Shown here piece after piece: positions 28,101 through 37,078 of a stretch of 64,000 nt of DNA. The DNA is from Marinobacter zhanjiangensis. Its GTDB lineage: Bacteria > Pseudomonadota > Gammaproteobacteria > Pseudomonadales > Oleiphilaceae. Location of the stretch: the NCBI RefSeq assembly GCF_014651935.1, contig NZ_BMXV01000003.1:186001-250000 (forward strand), given 5' to 3'. Position numbers and translations under genes: made by a program. The notes under the pieces are model-generated. The model saw nothing but the letters and a program-made list of their open reading frames with translations. It was not told the DNA's origin and did no database searches. Position 1 is the stretch's first letter. Every line of letters starts with the position of its first letter.

Positions 28101-29117
28101 CTGACCACCAATTCGGAACGTGCCACCGGCCGGGTAAGGATTCCCGACAGCGGAGACCGTGTCTGGGTGGACCTGGACCGGCTTCGCCTGGCCAGGGGCC
28201 AGGAATCTGCCCCGGATGAGGCTGCCGCCCTGCTCACGCCGTCGGAACAGCTGGATGCCTTCCGGGGCATGGCGGCAGGGCAGTGGCCGGAGGTGGAGGT
28301 GCGTATCGCGTCGCTGGAAATGGAGAATGACCCGGCGGGGTCCTGGTCCTTTGTGCTGTCACCGTCCCCGGATCAGGTAACCCTGAGGGACCTCCAGGGG
28401 CGCATCGGATCACTGGTATTCGATGGCCAGCTGCGCTGGGGGGTCACATCCGGCGAGCAGATTACCGTGGTACAGGGTGTGCTGGAGGGCGGCGGACTCC
28501 AGGACCTTTCCAATCTCCTGGGGCAGCAGATGCCGTTGACCAATCAGAATTCGGTGGTCGACCTGAATGTCGCCTGGCCAGGGCGGCCGGACCAGTTTGC
28601 CGCCGGCCGCCTGAATGGTGAGTTCAGCGTCCGTCTGGATGACGGCGTTATACTGCAGAACAGCGAAACGGCGCAGTTGTTCCGCCTGTTCAACCTGCTC
28701 AATACCGATACCCTGCAGCGCAGGCTGCAGTTCGATTTCTCGGATCTCTACGAAGCCGGTGTTGCTTTTGATGCCATCTACGGCAAGGCAAAGCTGGAAC
28801 ATGGCGTGCTGACGTGGAACCCGGATCTTCAGCTGGCAGGCCCCTCCGGAGCGCTGCGGCTGTCCGGCCTGACCAACCTGGCCGATGAGACTCTCAATAT
28901 GCGGCTGGTGGTAATATTGCCACTGACCCAGAATCTGCCCCTGGCGGCCATACTGATGGGGGCATCGCCGCCGGTGGGGGGAGCCCTGTTTGTGCTGGAC
29001 AAGCTACTGGGTGAACCATTGAGCAAACTGACCAGTGCCACTTATAGTGTGAGGGGAACCTGGAACGATCCGGACGTGAAGCTGCGCAATATTTTCGATT
29101 CCGGCAACCGGGAATAA
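25164..29117 (+). CDS. yhdP: AsmA-like protein YhdP, envelope lipid transport
   Basis: Very large (1317 residues) protein with one N-terminal membrane anchor (about residues 22-48) and a periplasmic body, the DUF3971/AsmA-like layout. Such proteins form long lipid-binding beta-grooves that bridge inner and outer membranes; E. coli YhdP, TamB and YdbH move phospholipids to the outer membrane. The start follows the rng stop by two bases (GTG 25164, or ATG 25167, which I find more likely). The last 200 residues (SGLTNLADETLNMRLVVILPLTQNLP, GGALFVLDKLLG) are the conserved C-terminus. Order rng-yhdP-nit is conserved in Pseudomonas. Confidence 0.93.
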   Translation: MMTEQTPAPAGKNPERKPRTRAAGLLLKAAVWLLVFLLIIVALGTAGARYMARHIDDYRPAIEALLSERLGQEVTISGLSASWQGPDPVLQASRLDIAHHSRDDASAVALQHLLLRLDGPRSLLRMGLVFQRIEADGLDLVVTRGAGTDIGIEGLRLPESGPGLSETGGLSGEQWLQPQRWLNELAGRISDPEIRLTHLTVGLQTPDAETLFVDIPQLDLAYDDERLSASGRAMRQGTLEQLVTFSIQGTDLFEGRFTGKVWADITPGGILEAATRGLQWRHFQLQGLDASATTWLSFENGRLERLNGRIDMPRLELDSDLATLPAIEALAARIGWRRTAEGGELTVQDLQWRWQDEAVTGLSLKLGYDRLRYRVAAADLPLGLLARMAVESNLLPARVEPEVAGLSPEGRLSLLHLMLPRDDPGEFEVSAVFDEAGVQPHRGAPGGRNLQGRLWLSRDGGRFRVEGKDMTLLVPNLYAQPLTFSHTEGEVAWRNEGGITRVFGRNLEVTHGETTRANGAFDLRLDRYGEDNLGLRIAVANAPASKLSVFLPSRVLDQQLYDWLTRAVTGGELVSGEFYGHGQIGDGRPKSSFSTAMEYRFRDASIRYEPSWPEVTGASGTVTIHDRDTRVVLDKATTGGVALGGAEVEVVQGADAPTVRVSTSARLTGEQAGYWLRETPLGRMAGDVGQSLSVSGDYDLDLSLWVPLAVGQDVGVEASLQTENGGLLYSPANLRWQNIRGAVSYSSENGISEDPLSAHFLGQPVGIRLRTDPGRGALTIIQSGQTSVASLTAALMPQGQSLPGLSGWLPYTARLDVVPGADAQLAVTTNGSGVRSEWPAPLSREPGPDETIEALLRWPEGDQLLLEAQWGQRLSAALEWQGDRFRSGQVVMGNDSARFQVEDGLMVRAAFDRFAPARWQDWLERLGVGISGSSSGAEGTGERFDWLNNIDLRMDELLLGDSAIPGLRIMARPQPDGWLLTTNSERATGRVRIPDSGDRVWVDLDRLRLARGQESAPDEAAALLTPSEQLDAFRGMAAGQWPEVEVRIASLEMENDPAGSWSFVLSPSPDQVTLRDLQGRIGSLVFDGQLRWGVTSGEQITVVQGVLEGGGLQDLSNLLGQQMPLTNQNSVVDLNVAWPGRPDQFAAGRLNGEFSVRLDDGVILQNSETAQLFRLFNLLNTDTLQRRLQFDFSDLYEAGVAFDAIYGKAKLEHGVLTWNPDLQLAGPSGALRLSGLTNLADETLNMRLVVILPLTQNLPLAAILMGASPPVGGALFVLDKLLGEPLSKLTSATYSVRGTWNDPDVKLRNIFDSGNRE

Positions 29118-29159
29118 GTCAGGAGTTCCCGAAAAAAATCATCCACAACGGAGATCGCT

Positions 29160-29993
29160 ATGGCGAATGCCCAGACCGTCGCCGCCATTCAGATGGTGAG
29201 CACCGGGGATATTGACGATAACCTGAACCAGGCCTCCCTGTTGCTCGCCCGTGCCGCCGAGCAGGGTGCCCGTGTAGCGGTACTGCCGGAAAACTTTGCC
29301 GTGCTGGATACCGCCAATATGCCAGTGCATGGTAGCCGGGAAGTATCCGTGGACGGTCCGATTCGCAGCTTCCTGGCGGACCAGGCCCGTAAGCACGGGC
29401 TCTGGATTGTGGGCGGGTCATTGCCCATTGGCGCCAGGCCTGACGGTTCGGCCATTGAAGACCGCGTGCGAGCCAGTTGTGTGGTGGTGGACGACCAGGG
29501 CCGGGAAGTGGCCCGTTACGACAAGATTCACCTGTTCGACGCCATGGTGGAGGACACCCAGGGGCAGTACCGGGAATCGGACACCTTCGAGCCCGGTGAA
29601 GAGCTGGTGACCGTCGATACGCCCGTGGGCCGGCTGGGGCTTTCCATCTGCTACGACCTGCGCTTCCCTGAGTTCTTCCGCCAGCTGCGGGAAAGGGACG
29701 TGGACTGGGTGACCCTGCCCAGTGCCTTTACCTGGCTTACCGGTGACGCCCACTGGCACCCCCTGGTCCGCGCCCGGGCGATCGAGAACCAGGTCTGGAT
29801 AGTAGCGCCGGGGCAGGGGGGGCAAAACAGTGAACGCCGTCGGACCTACGGCCACTCTATGATCGTCGACCCCTGGGGCAAGATCATGAAGGAGCTGGCG
29901 GAGGGCGCTGGTGTCATCACCACCGAAATAAACCTCGACCACCTGGCGGAGGTGCGAAAGCGCATGCCCGTGTGGGAGCACCGGCGCCTCTGA
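29160..29993 (+). CDS. Nitrilase-family amidase (Nit, deaminated-glutathione amidase-like)
   Basis: Carbon-nitrogen hydrolase of 277 residues. The Glu-Lys-Cys triad is visible as LPENFA, YDKIHLFDA and LSICYDLRFPE. The HLFDA and DLRFPEFFR stretches are typical of the Nit branch, which repairs deaminated glutathione; assignment to that substrate follows the branch and is not proven. It lies 42 bases after yhdP. In Pseudomonas tldD follows here; in this window a repeat element and yjgA do. Confidence 0.88.
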   Translation: MANAQTVAAIQMVSTGDIDDNLNQASLLLARAAEQGARVAVLPENFAVLDTANMPVHGSREVSVDGPIRSFLADQARKHGLWIVGGSLPIGARPDGSAIEDRVRASCVVVDDQGREVARYDKIHLFDAMVEDTQGQYRESDTFEPGEELVTVDTPVGRLGLSICYDLRFPEFFRQLRERDVDWVTLPSAFTWLTGDAHWHPLVRARAIENQVWIVAPGQGGQNSERRRTYGHSMIVDPWGKIMKELAEGAGVITTEINLDHLAEVRKRMPVWEHRRL

Positions 29994-30021
29994 GAGCGCA
30001 TGCGGCCCGGAAACGACTGAT

Positions 30022-30182
30022 TTGCCACGGAATCCACGGAATAACACGGAAAAAAGATAAAGAAAAAATTGGCTACGGACGAAAAGATTGAATGCCTGAA
30101 AGGATCTTTCGGTTTTTTTCCGTGTGAGTCCGTGGCAACCTTCAATTTTTCCTTCCGTGTTCTTCTGTGGGTTCAGTGGCTA
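30022..30182. repeat. Three-copy CACGGA repeat element between nit and yjgA
   Basis: One plus-strand unit (30022-30055) reads TTGCCACGGA, TCCACGGA, ACACGGA at about 11-base steps, followed by an A-run. Two further units lie in inverted orientation at 30110-30138 and about 30149-30182. The first and second can pair along TTGCCACGGA and the CACGGAAAAAA run. Similar 11-base CCACRGA repeats occur in many bacteria; their function is not known. It lies between two convergent genes. Confidence 0.7.
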
Positions 30183-30194
30183 AAAATCTTTGCT

Positions 30195-30737
30195 TCACGA
30201 ACCCTTTTCGGCCTCGTCAATGCACTCCCGCAGGTAGCGGAACAGCTTCCTGCTCTGGCCGGTATTGTTCCCGCTTTTCACGTCTTTCTGGGCGTTTCTC
30301 AGCAGGTTGCGAAGGTGCTGCACGTCGGTTGTCGGGCAGTGTTCAATGAATCCGGCAACCGCCGTATTGCCTTCGGCAATCAGCCGGTCACGCCAGCGCT
30401 CGGCCAGATGGTGGCGGCGGGTATGCTCTTCACTGCCGGCATCAAAGGCTTCCACGGCACGACGCAGGGCTTCCGGATCCTCCTCGTTGCGAATCACCTT
30501 GCCCAGGTATTGCAGGTGCCGGCGACGGGCTTCGTGCTGGCGAATGCGCCGTGATTCCACGATGGCGGCCTTCAGGGTCTCACTCATGGGGAGGCTGGTC
30601 AGTTGCTCGTCACTCAGGTCCATCATGCGTTTGCCCAGATCCTGCAGGGCGTGCATTTCCCGTTTCAGCTGCGACTTGCTCTTGATCAGTTCATCGTCGT
30701 CGGTGACGGGATCGTGGGAATGGGATTGCTTGCTCAC
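30195..30737 (-). CDS. darP: Ribosome-associated protein DarP/YjgA
   Basis: Late 50S assembly factor of the DUF615 family; known to bind near the peptidyl-transferase centre in E. coli. The 180 residues carry KSKSQLKREMHALQDLGKRMMDLSDEQL and a long basic helix bundle (AIVESRRIRQHEARRRHLQYLGKVIR, AERWRDRLI), as expected. It starts three bases after the ptsO stop, so here it is the end of the rpoN-ptsO minus-strand run. In Pseudomonas it lies between pmbA and tldD; neither is near it in this window. Confidence 0.92.
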   Translation of the reverse strand: MSKQSHSHDPVTDDDELIKSKSQLKREMHALQDLGKRMMDLSDEQLTSLPMSETLKAAIVESRRIRQHEARRRHLQYLGKVIRNEEDPEALRRAVEAFDAGSEEHTRRHHLAERWRDRLIAEGNTAVAGFIEHCPTTDVQHLRNLLRNAQKDVKSGNNTGQSRKLFRYLRECIDEAEKGS

Positions 30738-30740
30738 GGC

Positions 30741-31010
30741 TTATTCGCCCTCGCCAAAATAGTCATTGATCAGTGCCTCAAGGGCCGCAATGGCCTGCTG
30801 TTCGTCGGGGCCGTCTGCCACCAGTTCGACTTCAGTGCCACTGCTGGCCGCCAGCATCATGACCGGCATGATGCTTTTGGCATCCACCTCGCGGTCGCCC
30901 CTCGCGAGTAGCACCTTGCTTTCGAAGCCGGATGCGGTTTCAACCAGTTTGGCGGCTGCCCGGGCGTGTAACCCAAGCTTGTTGATGATGGTCACTGGCT
31001 GGCGGATCAT
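30741..31010 (-). CDS. ptsO: HPr-like phosphocarrier protein NPr
   Basis: Phosphocarrier of the nitrogen PTS, passing phosphate from EI-Ntr to PtsN. The 89 residues include the phosphorylated histidine H15 in KLGLHARAAAK and the regulatory-serine region DAKSIMPVMMLAA. Its ATG overlaps the rapZ stop by four bases. EI-Ntr (ptsP) is not in the window, as in Pseudomonas. Confidence 0.95.
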   Translation of the reverse strand: MIRQPVTIINKLGLHARAAAKLVETASGFESKVLLARGDREVDAKSIMPVMMLAASSGTEVELVADGPDEQQAIAALEALINDYFGEGE

Positions 31011-31897
31011 GAAGTACCACTGGGTTTCGGGTTCAGGTGGGGCAATTCCGTGTGCCGGGTCTGTACCCGGTTGTATTGTCGGCTGAAATAGCGGGACAGC
31101 TGTTCACACACATACACTGAACGGTGCTGGCCACCGGTACACCCGATGGAAATGGTCATGTAGCTGCGGTTGCTCTTGCTGAACTGGGGCAGCCAGTTGT
31201 CCAGCAGCCGGGTCAGGTCATCAATCATGCGGTTGGTCATCTCGTCGGAGCCGAGAAAATCGATCACCTGCTGATCCATGCCGGTGTATTTGCGCAATTG
31301 CGGATCCCAGTAGGGGTTGGGCAGGCAGCGAACGTCCAGCACATAGTCGGAATCCACCGGCACCCCATGCTTGAAGCCGAATGACTGGAACAGCAGTGCC
31401 AGCTCCTGCTCGCTGCGGCCGATAATACGTTGTTTGACCATGTCCCGCAGCTCATACATGGACAGATCTGTTGTGTCCAGATACAAGTCGGCCAGCTGGG
31501 CGATGGGCTCAAGAAGCTGTTTCTCGTAGCGGATGGCTTCGGTGAGAGAGGTGTCATCGTCACTCAGCGGGTGCTTGCGGCGGGTCGCGTGAAACCGCTG
31601 CAGCAGGGACTGTTCGGAGGCATCCAGGTAGATGATTTCGGTGGTCATGCCCGAGTCCAGCAGGCGCTGGTGGATGGCTTCGAAATTGGCGATCTCATCG
31701 GACAGGTTGCGGGCATCAATGCTGACGGCGATGTTTTCCAGCCGGCTGCCGGAATGACCGGACGTCGCTTCCGTGGTGAGCGGAAACAGCAGGCCGATGG
31801 GCAGGTTGTCGATGCAGTAGAAGCCCAGGTCTTCCAGTACGTGCAGGGCCGTACTCTTGCCCGAGCCCGAACGTCCGCTAACGATGATCAGCTTCAT
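31007..31897 (-). CDS. rapZ: RNase adapter protein RapZ
   Basis: RNA-binding adaptor that in E. coli hands the GlmZ small RNA to RNase E and so tunes glucosamine-6-phosphate synthase. The 296 residues have Walker A SGRSGSGKST (about residues 7-16), the SIDARN segment and the C-terminal RNA-binding domain with GCTGGQHRSVYV. GlmY/GlmZ RNAs are not assured in this lineage, so the target is open. It lies 64 bases after ptsN in the usual order. Confidence 0.95.
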   Translation of the reverse strand: MKLIIVSGRSGSGKSTALHVLEDLGFYCIDNLPIGLLFPLTTEATSGHSGSRLENIAVSIDARNLSDEIANFEAIHQRLLDSGMTTEIIYLDASEQSLLQRFHATRRKHPLSDDDTSLTEAIRYEKQLLEPIAQLADLYLDTTDLSMYELRDMVKQRIIGRSEQELALLFQSFGFKHGVPVDSDYVLDVRCLPNPYWDPQLRKYTGMDQQVIDFLGSDEMTNRMIDDLTRLLDNWLPQFSKSNRSYMTISIGCTGGQHRSVYVCEQLSRYFSRQYNRVQTRHTELPHLNPKPSGTS

Positions 31898-31961
31898 GAG
31901 ACTTGTCCCTTGGCGACTTGGGGGTAATGAGCCGTAGCACGCGCAATCTCCCGGCCGGAAA

Positions 31962-32426
31962 TCAGGCGCCGGTCATTTTCTGGTACAGATCGTCGGCCGT
32001 CTCGCAGGCTCTCAGGGCGTCGCAGAAACTACGGTCATTGAACTGTTCGGCCAGCTGGCTCAGCAGTTCCAGGTGCTCCGATGTGGCTTCACGGGGCACG
32101 ATCAGCGTGAACAGCAGGTCCACCGGCTGGTTGTCGATAGCGTCGAAGGAGACGCCTTCTTCCAGCGTGACCAGTGCACCCACCACCCGGGTACAGCCCT
32201 CAAGCCGACAGTGTGGGATGGCAATCCCCTGACCGATACCGGTGCTGCCCAGACGCTCACGGGCGATGAGATTGTTGAATATCTGGGTTTCATCCAGTTC
32301 CGGGTACTCCCCGGCCACTGCTTCGGCGATAAATTCCAGAATCCGCTTCTTGCTGGTTCCGTTCACGCGACAGTGAGTGAGCTCCGGCGCCAGGATACTG
32401 TTGATGGTCAAGGTCGAATCGGTCAT
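31962..32426 (-). CDS. ptsN: PTS IIA-like nitrogen-regulatory protein PtsN
   Basis: Terminal phospho-acceptor of the nitrogen PTS, regulating potassium transport and other targets. The 154-residue EIIA fold carries the phosphorylated histidine H72 in GIAIPHCRLEG. A terminator lies between hpf and this gene, so it probably has its own promoter or depends on read-through. Confidence 0.95.
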   Translation of the reverse strand: MTDSTLTINSILAPELTHCRVNGTSKKRILEFIAEAVAGEYPELDETQIFNNLIARERLGSTGIGQGIAIPHCRLEGCTRVVGALVTLEEGVSFDAIDNQPVDLLFTLIVPREATSEHLELLSQLAEQFNDRSFCDALRACETADDLYQKMTGA

Positions 32427-32445
32427 GGATTCTCATCGGTCCCGA

Positions 32446-32480
32446 TAAAAAAATGCTGCGGTACGAAGCCGTACCGCAGC
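32446..32480 (-). terminator. Rho-independent terminator between hpf and ptsN
   Basis: On the minus strand an 11-base perfect stem GCTGCGGTACG with a four-base GCTT loop (32455-32465 with 32470-32480) is followed by A and seven T's. It is a textbook terminator for rpoN-hpf transcripts. Confidence 0.88.
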
Positions 32481-32519
32481 GCTGTGATTCAGATTATAGC
32501 CGTTTCGGCATGGCAACCG

Positions 32520-32828
32520 TTAGCGGGCGGTTGCTCCGTGCATCCGGTCAACATTCTTTTCCTTGTGCTTGAGGATCTGCCGGTCAAGCTTGTCCACCAG
32601 GCCGTCGATGGCCGCGTACATGTCCTCGTTCTCCGCCTTGGCGTGAATTTCACCGCCGACCACGTGCAGGGTGGCCTCCGCAATCTGGCGCACCTTTTCC
32701 ACTTCCAGGGTGACCTGACAGTTGCTGATGTGATCAAAGTGGCGCTCAAGCTTGTTGAACTTTTCGTTGATGTAGTCCTTGAGGGCGGGAGTCAGTTCAA
32801 CGTGATGACCGGAAATGTTCAGTTGCAT
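32520..32828 (-). CDS. hpf: Ribosome hibernation promoting factor (short form)
   Basis: Binds the 30S mRNA channel and helps form 100S dimers in resting cells. The 102 residues match short HPF: MQLNISGHHVELTPALKDYINEKFNKLERHF, TLHVVGGEIHAKAENEDMYAAIDGLVDKLDRQILKHKEK. It lacks the long-form C-terminal dimerisation domain, so a partner such as RMF would be needed. It lies 30 bases after rpoN, the conserved pairing, with a strong terminator behind it. Confidence 0.95.
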   Translation of the reverse strand: MQLNISGHHVELTPALKDYINEKFNKLERHFDHISNCQVTLEVEKVRQIAEATLHVVGGEIHAKAENEDMYAAIDGLVDKLDRQILKHKEKNVDRMHGATAR

Positions 32829-32858
32829 GGGCTTCTCCTGTTTGTCAGACCCGTTTTT

Positions 32859-34376
32859 TCAGACCAGTCGTTTCCGCTCGTTGGAGGGCGGAATATGCAT
32901 GGCTTCACGGTATTTTGCCACCGTGCGCCTCGCCACCTTGATGCCCTGCTCTCCCAGCATCGTGGCAATCTTACTGTCGCTGAGCGGTTTTTTCGGCGTC
33001 TCCGCTGCAATCAGTTTCCTGATCATCGCACGAATGGCCGTAGAGGAACATTCGCCGCCTTCCTCGGTACTGACGTGGCTCGAGAAGAAATACTTCAGCT
33101 CGAAGATGCCACGGGGCGTGTGCATGTATTTCTGCGTTGTGACCCGGGAAATGGTGGACTCGTGCATCTCTACAGCCTGGGCAATGTCCGACAGGATCAG
33201 CGGTTTCATCGACTCTTCCCCATGGTCCAGAAAACCCTGTTGATGTTCAACTATTCGTGTCGCGACCTTCAACAGGGTTTCGTTGCGGCTTTGCAGGCTC
33301 TTGATGAACCATTTCGCCTCCTGCAACTGATCCCGCAGATAGGTGTTGTCGGCGCTGCTGTCGGCCCGCCTTATAAGGGAAGCATAGCTGGCATTGACGC
33401 GAATGCGCGGGGCAATTTCCGGGTTCAGTTCCACCCGCCAGCGTCCCTTGTCCTTGCGTACGATGACGTCGGGAATCACATAATCCGGTTCCGACCGGTC
33501 CAGGGCATTGCCGGGATGGGGATTGAGGGAGGTGATCACCGCCAGCACGTCCCGCAGTTGGTCCTCCTTCAGGCGGCTGCGGCGCAGCAGTTGGGCGTAG
33601 TCCCGGTTGCCCAGCAGGTTGATGTAATGGGTGATCACCAGCCGGGCCTTGTCCAGCCAGGGGGTGTCCGGTGGCAGCTGGTTGAGCTGGATCAGCAGGC
33701 ATTCCTGCAGGTCGCGGGCAAAGACACCGGGCGGGTCGAAGTGCTGCAGGCGATGGAGAACCGCTTCCACTTCATCCAGTTCCACCGGATCCTCGTCTTC
33801 GTCGTCCATCAGGCCGGAATGGATTTCTTCCAGGTCAGAGACCAGGTAGCCGCGATCGTCCACCGCATCCAGCAAGGCGTGGGCGATGGCGCTGTCCCGT
33901 TCACTCATGGGGGTGAGGTTGAGCTGCCATTCCAGGTGATCGTGCAGAGTCTCGGTGGTCGGGCTGCGGCTTTCGAAATCGGAGTCGTTGTCGTCATCCC
34001 CCCGGGCGGCGGGCGCCGGGGCTGACTGATAGATGTCGTCCCAGGCGGTGTCCACCGGCAGGTCATCGGGAATGGCATCGGAACTGTTGTTTTCCGCAGA
34101 CCAGTCTGACTCTTCCCAGCTGTTGTCGGCCTCGGAGGCGGTGGTCGATTCGGCCTGATCGCGGTCGTCCCGCTCCTTCTGCTCCCGGTCTGAGTCAGAC
34201 GCCTCGGTGTCGTCTTCTTCGGGGGTTTCCAGCATCGGGTTGGAATCAAGTGCCTGCTGGATTTCCTGTTGCAGGTCCAGGGTGGAAAGCTGGAGTAGCC
34301 GGATCGCCTGTTGCAGTTGCGGGGTCATCGTCAGGCTCTGACCCATCTTTAACTGTAAGGAGGCTTTCATAACCAT
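32859..34376 (-). CDS. rpoN: RNA polymerase sigma-54 factor
   Basis: Alternative sigma factor for -24/-12 promoters, needing enhancer-binding ATPases. The glutamine-rich region I ([37 protein letters not shown]) is followed by an acidic, low-complexity region II (residues 50-120, rich in D, E and S), the core-binding region and the C-terminal RpoN box [10 protein letters not shown]. 505 residues is normal. The ATG at 34370 ([11 protein letters not shown]) gives the family N-terminus; 34376 adds only two residues. lptB ends 236 bases upstream. Confidence 0.97.
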   Translation of the reverse strand: MVMKASLQLKMGQSLTMTPQLQQAIRLLQLSTLDLQQEIQQALDSNPMLETPEEDDTEASDSDREQKERDDRDQAESTTASEADNSWEESDWSAENNSSDAIPDDLPVDTAWDDIYQSAPAPAARGDDDNDSDFESRSPTTETLHDHLEWQLNLTPMSERDSAIAHALLDAVDDRGYLVSDLEEIHSGLMDDEDEDPVELDEVEAVLHRLQHFDPPGVFARDLQECLLIQLNQLPPDTPWLDKARLVITHYINLLGNRDYAQLLRRSRLKEDQLRDVLAVITSLNPHPGNALDRSEPDYVIPDVIVRKDKGRWRVELNPEIAPRIRVNASYASLIRRADSSADNTYLRDQLQEAKWFIKSLQSRNETLLKVATRIVEHQQGFLDHGEESMKPLILSDIAQAVEMHESTISRVTTQKYMHTPRGIFELKYFFSSHVSTEEGGECSSTAIRAMIRKLIAAETPKKPLSDSKIATMLGEQGIKVARRTVAKYREAMHIPPSNERKRLV

Positions 34377-34612
34377 GATTTCACATCCATCACCCTTCTG
34401 AGGTAACCGTAACGCGGCTGTGGCAAAAATGACTGATTCAGCTCAAGAAAAGGCTGGTCAGCGACAAAAAAATCAGCGTTACCGGATACTTGGAAATAAC
34501 AAGCAAGTTCTTTGCCGAGTGTACCCCCTTGCTGCCGCCAACACAATTACCGGGCTGCCGCGGTGTGTTGCAGTATGTAAAACGGGAAGAGGAGACTAAT
34601 GGGTTCAGGGGG

Positions 34613-35338
34613 TCAGAGCCTGAACTCATTCCCCAGGTAGACTTCCTTGACCTGCTGGTTGGCGAGCACGTCGTCCGCCGAGCCAGAGGCGATAATGTGG
34701 CCATTACTGACAATGTAGGCCTTCTCGCAGATATCCAGCGTTTCCCGCACGTTATGGTCGGTAATCAGTACCCCGATGTTCTTGTCCCGCAAGTGGCGGA
34801 TGATCTGCTTGATATCACTGACCGAAATCGGGTCTACTCCGGCAAAGGGTTCGTCCAGCAGGATGAAGGCCGGTTCCATGGCCAGGGCACGGGCAATCTC
34901 CACGCGCCGCCGTTCGCCCCCGGACAAGGCCATGCCGGCGCTGTCCCGCAGGTGAGTGATGTGGAATTCCTGCATGAGTTCTTCCATCTTCTCCTCCCGT
35001 TGCCGGCGGTTCAGGCCCTTGCGGGTTTCCAGGATCGCCATGATGTTATCGCTCACCGACAACTTGCGGAAAACGGACGCTTCCTGGGGCAGATAGCCGA
35101 TGCCCTGCCGTGCCCTGCCGTGCATGGGCAGCGGGGTGATGTCCTTGCCGTCAATGCTGATGTGGCCATGGTCCGCCGGTACCAGGCCAACAATCATGTA
35201 GAAGCAGGTGGTCTTGCCGGCGCCGTTGGGGCCAAGCAGGCCTACAATCTGGCCGCTCTCGATACTCAGGGAGACATCAATGACGACTTTCTTCTGCTTG
35301 TAGCGCTTGGCAAGGTGGTTTGCCTGCAGTATTGCCAT
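34613..35338 (-). CDS. lptB: LPS export ATP-binding protein LptB
   Basis: Cytosolic ATPase of LptB2FGC, which pulls lipopolysaccharide from the inner membrane. The 241 residues hold Walker [10 protein letters not shown], signature [15 protein letters not shown] and Walker [14 protein letters not shown]. The short form without extra domains and its place after lptA identify it. LptF and LptG are not in the window. It starts 11 bases after lptA. Confidence 0.97.
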   Translation of the reverse strand: MAILQANHLAKRYKQKKVVIDVSLSIESGQIVGLLGPNGAGKTTCFYMIVGLVPADHGHISIDGKDITPLPMHGRARQGIGYLPQEASVFRKLSVSDNIMAILETRKGLNRRQREEKMEELMQEFHITHLRDSAGMALSGGERRRVEIARALAMEPAFILLDEPFAGVDPISVSDIKQIIRHLRDKNIGVLITDHNVRETLDICEKAYIVSNGHIIASGSADDVLANQQVKEVYLGNEFRL

Positions 35339-35349
35339 GTGGATCGCCG

Positions 35350-35892
35350 TCAGTTGCTGTTAGTGTCTGAAGTGTTACCCCGGGGCTGGATGATCATTTC
35401 GACCCGGCCGGAACCTTCGCCCTCCGGGGTCCGGCCTTCACCGGTAACAACCCGGTTAACGGTGTTGTAGTTGATCACGGCGCCCCGGAACTCGTCACCA
35501 TTCTGTTCCACTACCGCTTCCCGCTCGAAGCGCAACAGGCTGTCGCTGGCGGAATAGTGAATCTCCAGGGCCTCGGCATTGACGGCACCCGCGGCTTCCG
35601 TGGCCGGGCGGTAGTAAGTGGCCGGACGCCCGCTCGCGTCGATACGGTCAAGGCCGGCGGTATTGCGGGAGACATCAACCCGATCGGCGGTCAGCAGGAT
35701 TTCGCCCTGACGGACCTCGACGTTGCCCCGGTAGACGGCCGTACCCTGGCTGTCATCCAGTCGGGCGGAGTCGGCGGTGACCCGGATCGGCTCATCCGAA
35801 TCCAGGTTGAACGCCAGGGCGGGCAGTGCCGGCCCCAGTGCCAGCGTCGACAGCAATAGCAGGCGGCCTGCCAGATTACGGACGGGTTTCAT
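35350..35892 (-). CDS. lptA: LPS transport periplasmic protein LptA
   Basis: Periplasmic beta-jellyroll that polymerises into the bridge carrying LPS to LptDE. The ATG at 35892 gives [27 protein letters not shown], a proper signal peptide; the frame starts 14 codons earlier without one. The OstA-like core is recognisable ([31 protein letters not shown]). 180 residues is normal. The start overlaps the lptC end by 17 bases. Confidence 0.94.
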   Translation of the reverse strand: MKPVRNLAGRLLLLSTLALGPALPALAFNLDSDEPIRVTADSARLDDSQGTAVYRGNVEVRQGEILLTADRVDVSRNTAGLDRIDASGRPATYYRPATEAAGAVNAEALEIHYSASDSLLRFEREAVVEQNGDEFRGAVINYNTVNRVVTGEGRTPEGEGSGRVEMIIQPRGNTSDTNSN

Positions 35893-36499
35893 AGATCCCC
35901 TCAACAGAGTTTTCCAGTTCCAGTACCCGCTCATTGAACCAGCCTGTCATTCCGCGGGCGTGGGTGATGCTGCCCGGTGATTTCAGGGTAACAGGGCGAT
36001 CGGTGGTCGCCTTGCCGGCGGGGTTGTCGATGCGGAGGTATTCGGTCAGCAGCACGGCGTCGCCGCCTTCCACGCTGCGGGTCACTTCCACGCTGCCTTC
36101 CAGCTCCATCACTTCGGTGGACATGTGATAAAGGCCATGGTTGCTGGTCACCAGCCAGCGCAGGTCAGCTTCGTGATCATACAGGGTGGCGTCCGGAGCC
36201 TCCAGAACCGCTTCCTGTCGATCATCGAACTGTTCGGTGCGGGGGCTGGTGGCGACAAGCTTGGGCCGGCCCTGCTCGTCAAATGATCGCAGTACACCCT
36301 GATTGATAAAGGTATCCGGCTCGGTTTCCCCTCTGAGCCTCTCGGCCTCGGTGTCCGTGGTGCGGGATTCGTCACTTTGCCAGAGCATAAAGCCCAGGGC
36401 CAGGACCGCAATCAGCAGACCCGGGTTGCGGATGCCGGGGCGAGCCAGCAGGTCCAGTATCCGCACCAGCAGATTGCGGGCGTCGTCCGGGGATTTCAT
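35876..36499 (-). CDS. lptC: LPS export protein LptC
   Basis: Bitopic protein that receives LPS from LptB2FG and passes it to LptA. It has one N-terminal helix ([17 protein letters not shown], about residues 22-40) and a periplasmic jellyroll with [28 protein letters not shown]. 207 residues is in range. Its ATG overlaps kdsC by four bases and its end overlaps lptA, so kdsC-lptC-lptA are tightly coupled. Confidence 0.93.
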   Translation of the reverse strand: MKSPDDARNLLVRILDLLARPGIRNPGLLIAVLALGFMLWQSDESRTTDTEAERLRGETEPDTFINQGVLRSFDEQGRPKLVATSPRTEQFDDRQEAVLEAPDATLYDHEADLRWLVTSNHGLYHMSTEVMELEGSVEVTRSVEGGDAVLLTEYLRIDNPAGKATTDRPVTLKSPGSITHARGMTGWFNERVLELENSVEGIYETRP

Positions 36500-37068
36500 A
36501 AGCCCTCTCCCAGCCAGGTCTGCAGTTCCTCGTCCAGGCCCCCGCGGGCGAGCAGCAGCAGATCGGTCAGTTCGCGGACGGCACCCGTGCCCCCGGCAGC
36601 GCGGGTACAGAAGTCGGCATGCTGGCGGACAAACCAGTGGCCGTTGGGTACGGTGACGCCAAGGCCGGCATGACGTATTGCCGCCAGATCCGGCAGGTCA
36701 TCGCCGATATAGGCGGCCCGGGCGGGCGGCAACTGTCGTTCACTCAGGAGTTCCTGCAGCGCCGCTACCTTGTCTTCGCGCCCCTGCAGCACGGTGGTGA
36801 TGCCCAGGTTGGTCATGCGTCGTTCGGTGAGGGGCGAGCGCCGGCCGGTGATCACCGCCACCTCGATACCGGCGGCCATGGCCTGCTTGAGGCCGAGCCC
36901 GTCGAGAATGTTGAACGCCTTGAGCTCGTCACCGCGGGCCGAGAACAGCAGTGCGCCGTCAGTCATTACCCCGTCCACGTCGAGGGCGAGCAGGGTGATA
37001 TTCCTGGCCTTTGCGAGGATAGCCTCGGGCCACTCAGGCTTGCCGGTCGGGGTTGTGTCGCGGGTCAT
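36496..37068 (-). CDS. kdsC: 3-deoxy-D-manno-octulosonate 8-phosphate phosphatase KdsC
   Basis: HAD phosphatase that makes Kdo from Kdo-8-phosphate for LPS core. Motif I is [12 protein letters not shown], with the DG-x-x-TDG form of KdsC; motif II ITGRRS; motif [14 protein letters not shown]. It has no cap domain, as expected of this tetrameric enzyme. I start at ATG 37068, which follows GGAG and gives 190 residues; the frame extends 26 codons into kdsD without resemblance. Confidence 0.95.
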   Translation of the reverse strand: MTRDTTPTGKPEWPEAILAKARNITLLALDVDGVMTDGALLFSARGDELKAFNILDGLGLKQAMAAGIEVAVITGRRSPLTERRMTNLGITTVLQGREDKVAALQELLSERQLPPARAAYIGDDLPDLAAIRHAGLGVTVPNGHWFVRQHADFCTRAAGGTGAVRELTDLLLLARGGLDEELQTWLGEGL

Positions 37069-37078
37069 TGCCACTCCG

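Noticed and set aside
30022..30182. CRISPR array, considered because of the repeated CACGGA units
   Set aside because: Units are only 8-11 bases, partly inverted and without unique spacers; no cas gene nearby.
32073..34025. 650-codon plus-strand frame across ptsN, hpf and rpoN
   Set aside because: Antisense shadow of three recognisable genes; no family features.
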